Source: Phycisphaera sp. (GTDB lineage Bacteria; Planctomycetota; Phycisphaerae; Phycisphaerales; Zrk34). Taken from it: 64,000 nt of DNA. Below the pieces are notes generated by a model that was given only the letters and a program-made list of their open reading frames with translations, was not told where the DNA came from and made no database searches. Made by a program: the position numbers and the translations under genes. The stretch is from NCBI GenBank assembly GCA_016125285.1, contig WGMA01000002.1, forward strand, positions 62,001-126,000. Reading direction: 5' to 3'. Shown here one piece after another: positions 61,406 to 64,000 of the stretch. Each line of letters opens with the position of its first letter. The first letter of the stretch is position 1.

Positions 61406-62815
61406 ATGATCGTTTACAGCCCACTAACCGCGATGCTCGGGACCCTGTCGGCGACGCTCGCCGCCGTCACCCCGATCAACGAGAACGCGCAGTTCCTCAT
61501 CCCGGACTGGGCGTGGGTGATGTTCTGCTTCGTGCTCGGAGCGAGCGTCGGCAGCTTCCTGACGGTGGTGATCTCGCGCATGCCGCTGGGCCTGAGCCTC
61601 GTGCGGCCGCGCTCACGCTGCCCCGGCTGCATGCACCGCCTGACCTGGTACGACAACCTGCCGATCATCACGTGGCTCCTGCTCGGCGGCAAGTGTCGCT
61701 ACTGTAAGTCGAAGATCGGGTTCATCTACCCGATGATCGAGCTGTGCACGGCCGGCCTCTTCGCCGCGTGGTTCATCGTCTGCTACATGACGGACCTGCG
61801 CCCGGGCTTCAGCGGACCGGGCATCCAGTACTCCGGCATCCTGTTCATCCCCGGCCTGTTCCTGCTGGCGATCCTCGTCGCGTGCACGTTCATCGACGCC
61901 GAGCACTGGATCATCCCGATCGGCCTGCCGCACGTCGCGGCGGTCGCGGCTTTGATCCTCATGCCGACGGGCGTGTGGGTGACCGAGGCGTACACGGGTC
62001 CCGGCGTCGGCGCGGTACGCACGATGTCGCTGCCGCAGCTGAGGCCGGGCGGCGTACGCTCGATGCCGAGTCAGCGTGAGAAGTACATGCAGGCGATGAC
62101 GCCGTACAACCGCAGCGCGGAGGTGCGAGCGGCGATCGCGACCGATCAGGAGGGCGAGGTCCGCGTCTCCGCGGCGCCGCTGGTCGACACCCGCCAGGCC
62201 GCGGCCGGCATCGGCGGCTTCGTCGGCCTGATCATCGCGAACCTGCTGCTGTACCTCGGCGTGCTGCCGCAGTCGTTCGATCACGTGGACGAAGACGAGG
62301 CGGGCGGCCCCGAGAACTGGACGCCGCACCCGCACCCGCGCCGCGAGGTGCTCAAGGAAGTGATGTTCATCACGCCGGCGATCATCGGCGGGCTGATCGG
62401 TTACCTCGTCACGTCGGCCGACGCCGAGCCGTGGTCGAACACCATGCTGACGTTCTGCGGCGTGCTGCTGGGCTACCTGGCCGGCGGGGCGGTCGTGTGG
62501 ATCCTGCGCATCCTCGGCACGCTGGGGTTCGGCAAGGAGGCGATGGGTCTCGGCGACGTGCACCTGATGGCGGGTGTCGGGGCGGTGATCGGCTGGCAGG
62601 GCGCGATCGCGGCGTTCTTCATCGCGCCGTTCTTCGGCATCGCCTACGTGCTGGTCACGCTCGGCCTGTCGGTGCTCGCCAAGTGGGAGATGAAGGAGAT
62701 CCCGTTCGGCCCGCACCTGGCGCTGGCGACGGTCGTGGTGATGTTCTTCCGCGAGCCGATCGTCGGCAACTTCCTGATCTACTGGCACACGATCACTGGG
62801 CTGATCGGCGTGTGA
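61406..62815 (+). CDS. pilD: Prepilin peptidase (A24 family) with large insertion
   Basis: The 469-residue membrane aspartic protease trims and methylates prepilins. It has the N-terminal disulfide-type domain with C72/C75 and C97/C100 (RCPGCMHRLTWYDNLPIITW, GGKCRYCKSKIGFIYPMIE), catalytic D164 in TFIDAEHWIIP and D384 in GLGDVHLMAG. Typical enzymes are 250-290 residues; here about 120 extra residues lie between the two catalytic aspartates (roughly 195-315), mostly soluble and charged. It could process the pilin-like protein at 30 kb. ATG 61406 has a weak ribosome site. Confidence 0.9.
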   Translation: MIVYSPLTAMLGTLSATLAAVTPINENAQFLIPDWAWVMFCFVLGASVGSFLTVVISRMPLGLSLVRPRSRCPGCMHRLTWYDNLPIITWLLLGGKCRYCKSKIGFIYPMIELCTAGLFAAWFIVCYMTDLRPGFSGPGIQYSGILFIPGLFLLAILVACTFIDAEHWIIPIGLPHVAAVAALILMPTGVWVTEAYTGPGVGAVRTMSLPQLRPGGVRSMPSQREKYMQAMTPYNRSAEVRAAIATDQEGEVRVSAAPLVDTRQAAAGIGGFVGLIIANLLLYLGVLPQSFDHVDEDEAGGPENWTPHPHPRREVLKEVMFITPAIIGGLIGYLVTSADAEPWSNTMLTFCGVLLGYLAGGAVVWILRILGTLGFGKEAMGLGDVHLMAGVGAVIGWQGAIAAFFIAPFFGIAYVLVTLGLSVLAKWEMKEIPFGPHLALATVVVMFFREPIVGNFLIYWHTITGLIGV

Positions 62816-62980
62816 CCAATGCCGCCCACGTGTCGCAAATCCGTATGATTATGCTGGACGTTGCGTCGCGCGGGGGTTAGAATGCTCGACGATGGTGCGA
62901 GTGCCGGTCGGCCCCGGCGAAGCACAACGAATCGACCATGGATCAGGATGATCCGACCCGCTAGCTGAAAGGAGTCAGCC

Positions 62981-63658
62981 ATGATGCATATCCTACGAGG
63001 CCGAACCATCTGGACATTGGCGTTGTTGTGTGTGAGCCTGGCGAGTGTCGGCTGCGACAGTTCGCAGAAGACGACGCAGCTCGACGCGTACGCCACCGAG
63101 AATCAGGAGCTGCGCAACGAGCTGACCTCGACGCAGCAGGCGCTGGAGGCGTCCGAGCAGGACCGCGCCCGCCTGGTCTCCGAGGTCGCCACGCTGCAGC
63201 AGCAGGCCGCCTCGCCGGCGCCCGCGCCCGCTCCGATCGCCGCGGGCAAGACCGCGCCGGTAGATGACGGCTTCGGCGGCATCGGTGGCGGCGTCAGCGT
63301 CGAGCACCGCGCCGGCGAGATCGCCGTCAACGTGCCCGGCGACGTGCTGTTTGATCCCGGCAAGGCCGAACTCAAGATGTCGGCCAAGTCGACGCTCGCC
63401 AAGATCGCCAGCGTGATCAAGGCCAAGCACCCCGGCAAGACGCTGCGTATCGAGGGCTACACCGACTCCGACCCGATCCGCAAGAGCAAGTGGACCGACA
63501 ACCTCGAGCTGTCCGCGCACCGCGCCATGGCCGTCCATCGCTACCTGCAGCAGCAGGGCCTGTCGGACGACAACATGTACATCGCGGGCGCCGGCGACAA
63601 CAAGCCCCGCGCCACCAAGGCGCAGAGCCGTCGCGTCGAGATCGTCGTCCTCAACTGA
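62981..63658 (+). CDS. OmpA-family peptidoglycan-binding lipoprotein
   Basis: The 225-residue lipoprotein has a type II signal with lipobox LASVGC (lipidated Cys about residue 25), a short coiled-coil (ENQELRNELTSTQQALEASE), a Pro/Ala linker, and a C-terminal OmpA domain (VLFDPGKAELKMSAKSTLAK, LRIEGYTDSDPIRKSKWTDN, NLELSAHRAMAVHRYL, SRRVEIVVLN) that binds peptidoglycan. It anchors the outer membrane to the wall in a Pal-like way. AAAGGAG lies eight bases before the ATG. The 165 bases upstream include a GTATGATTATGCT stretch that may hold its -10. Confidence 0.93.
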   Translation: MMHILRGRTIWTLALLCVSLASVGCDSSQKTTQLDAYATENQELRNELTSTQQALEASEQDRARLVSEVATLQQQAASPAPAPAPIAAGKTAPVDDGFGGIGGGVSVEHRAGEIAVNVPGDVLFDPGKAELKMSAKSTLAKIASVIKAKHPGKTLRIEGYTDSDPIRKSKWTDNLELSAHRAMAVHRYLQQQGLSDDNMYIAGAGDNKPRATKAQSRRVEIVVLN

Positions 63659-63766
63659 CCCGCACGACCCCATCCGTGTGCGCCACGCAGGTGACGCACA
63701 CGCCGCACCGCACCGTCGGTCGCGCCCGCCCGGTGATCCGGGCGTCGCGGCCAGCGCAGTGAGTGA

Positions 63767-63817
63767 AGCGTGCGGAGTCGACGGGTCGCCAACAGCCCGT
63801 CGACTCCGCCGCACGCT
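63767..63817 (+). terminator. Strong hairpin downstream of the OmpA-family gene
   Basis: AGCGTGCGGAGTCGACGGG (63767-63785) pairs with the complementary sequence at 63796-63817 apart from a three-base bulge, giving a stem near 19 bp. No U tract follows, so it may be a processing or weak termination structure. Confidence 0.45.
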
Positions 63818-64000
63818 CCACCACACTCCGCCGGCCGCGACGCACGCCCATCCTCCGTCGCTCGCCTCCGACTTGCGATCCCGCTATATTGGCCCGCTTG
63901 TGCAAGCAGGGTGCGCCCCGACTACGGTGCGCACCCTCGTGCGTTTGATAGACCGGCCGCGTCGCCTCACCGCACCGGCCCCGACCCGGTTGGACCGTCA
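63818..64000. other. Right-edge gene-free stretch with TATATT and a 9-bp hairpin
   Basis: No coding frame is convincing. TATATT (63885-63890) is followed about 18 bases later by a perfect 9-bp stem, AGGGTGCGC (63908-63916) and GCGCACCCT (63929-63937). This looks like a promoter with a structured leader for a gene beyond the right edge, but the rest is unseen. Confidence 0.35.

Overview
The window is high-GC DNA from a PVC-superphylum bacterium, most likely a planctomycete of the Phycisphaerae type. The call rests on the gene families together: a planctomycete-type cytochrome c / DUF1549 / DUF1553 protein beside a DUF1501 protein, a PVC-type dehydrogenase-HEAT-heme c protein, two formylglycine sulfatases, repeated Tat-exported Gfo/Idh/MocA oxidoreductases, ThuA, an exosortase with a PEP-CTERM substrate, and an ECF sigma factor with a FecR-like regulator. 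Nearly every gene strongly prefers G or C at third codon positions, so long arginine-rich antisense reading frames are common and are not genes.

Layout. 0-2.3 kb: the 5' part of an AsmA/YdbH-like envelope protein running off the left edge (minus strand). 2.4-17.6 kb (plus): sigma factor, FecR-NPCBM regulator, a 2705-residue alpha-2-macroglobulin-like protein with TPRs at both ends, a secreted protein, then a small membrane protein overlapping an HExxH metalloprotease gene. 17.7-22.2 kb (minus): exosortase, TPR protein and PEP-CTERM protein. 22.3-25.7 kb: tRNA-Ile(CAT), an MsrQ-like membrane protein, a HigBA toxin-antitoxin pair, a sirtuin, a composite palindromic repeat and truB. 25.8-31.9 kb: tRNA-Ser, a membrane-anchored discoidin-like protein that appears to start at ATT, an oxidoreductase, a pilin-like protein with a repeat-encoded tail and small membrane proteins. 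32-44.7 kb: carbohydrate-related accessory genes, namely a sulfatase, three tandem oxidoreductases, a hydrolase, and an AraC-PSD1-DUF1501 operon. 44.7-45.0 kb: an AT-rich gap with DnaA-box-like motifs. 45-50.2 kb (minus): copper ATPase, cardiolipin synthase, queuosine-precursor transporter, tRNA-Leu and tRNA-Lys. 50.2-57.6 kb: second sulfatase, DUF4126 protein, PVC heme protein, ThuA. 57.7-63.7 kb: housekeeping genes hisD, HU, bioF, xseB, a prepilin peptidase and an OmpA-family lipoprotein.

How they fit together. The sulfatases, oxidoreductases, ThuA, PSD1/DUF1501 pair, AraC regulator and PVC heme protein look like periplasmic or cell-surface machinery for sulfated or otherwise complex polysaccharides. 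The sigma/FecR-NPCBM pair could couple glycan sensing to the giant envelope protein beside it. The exosortase cluster handles surface-protein sorting. The prepilin peptidase at 61-63 kb could process the pilin-like protein at 30 kb. Functions are inferred from residues and motifs read in the sequence and from family knowledge; no database search was made.
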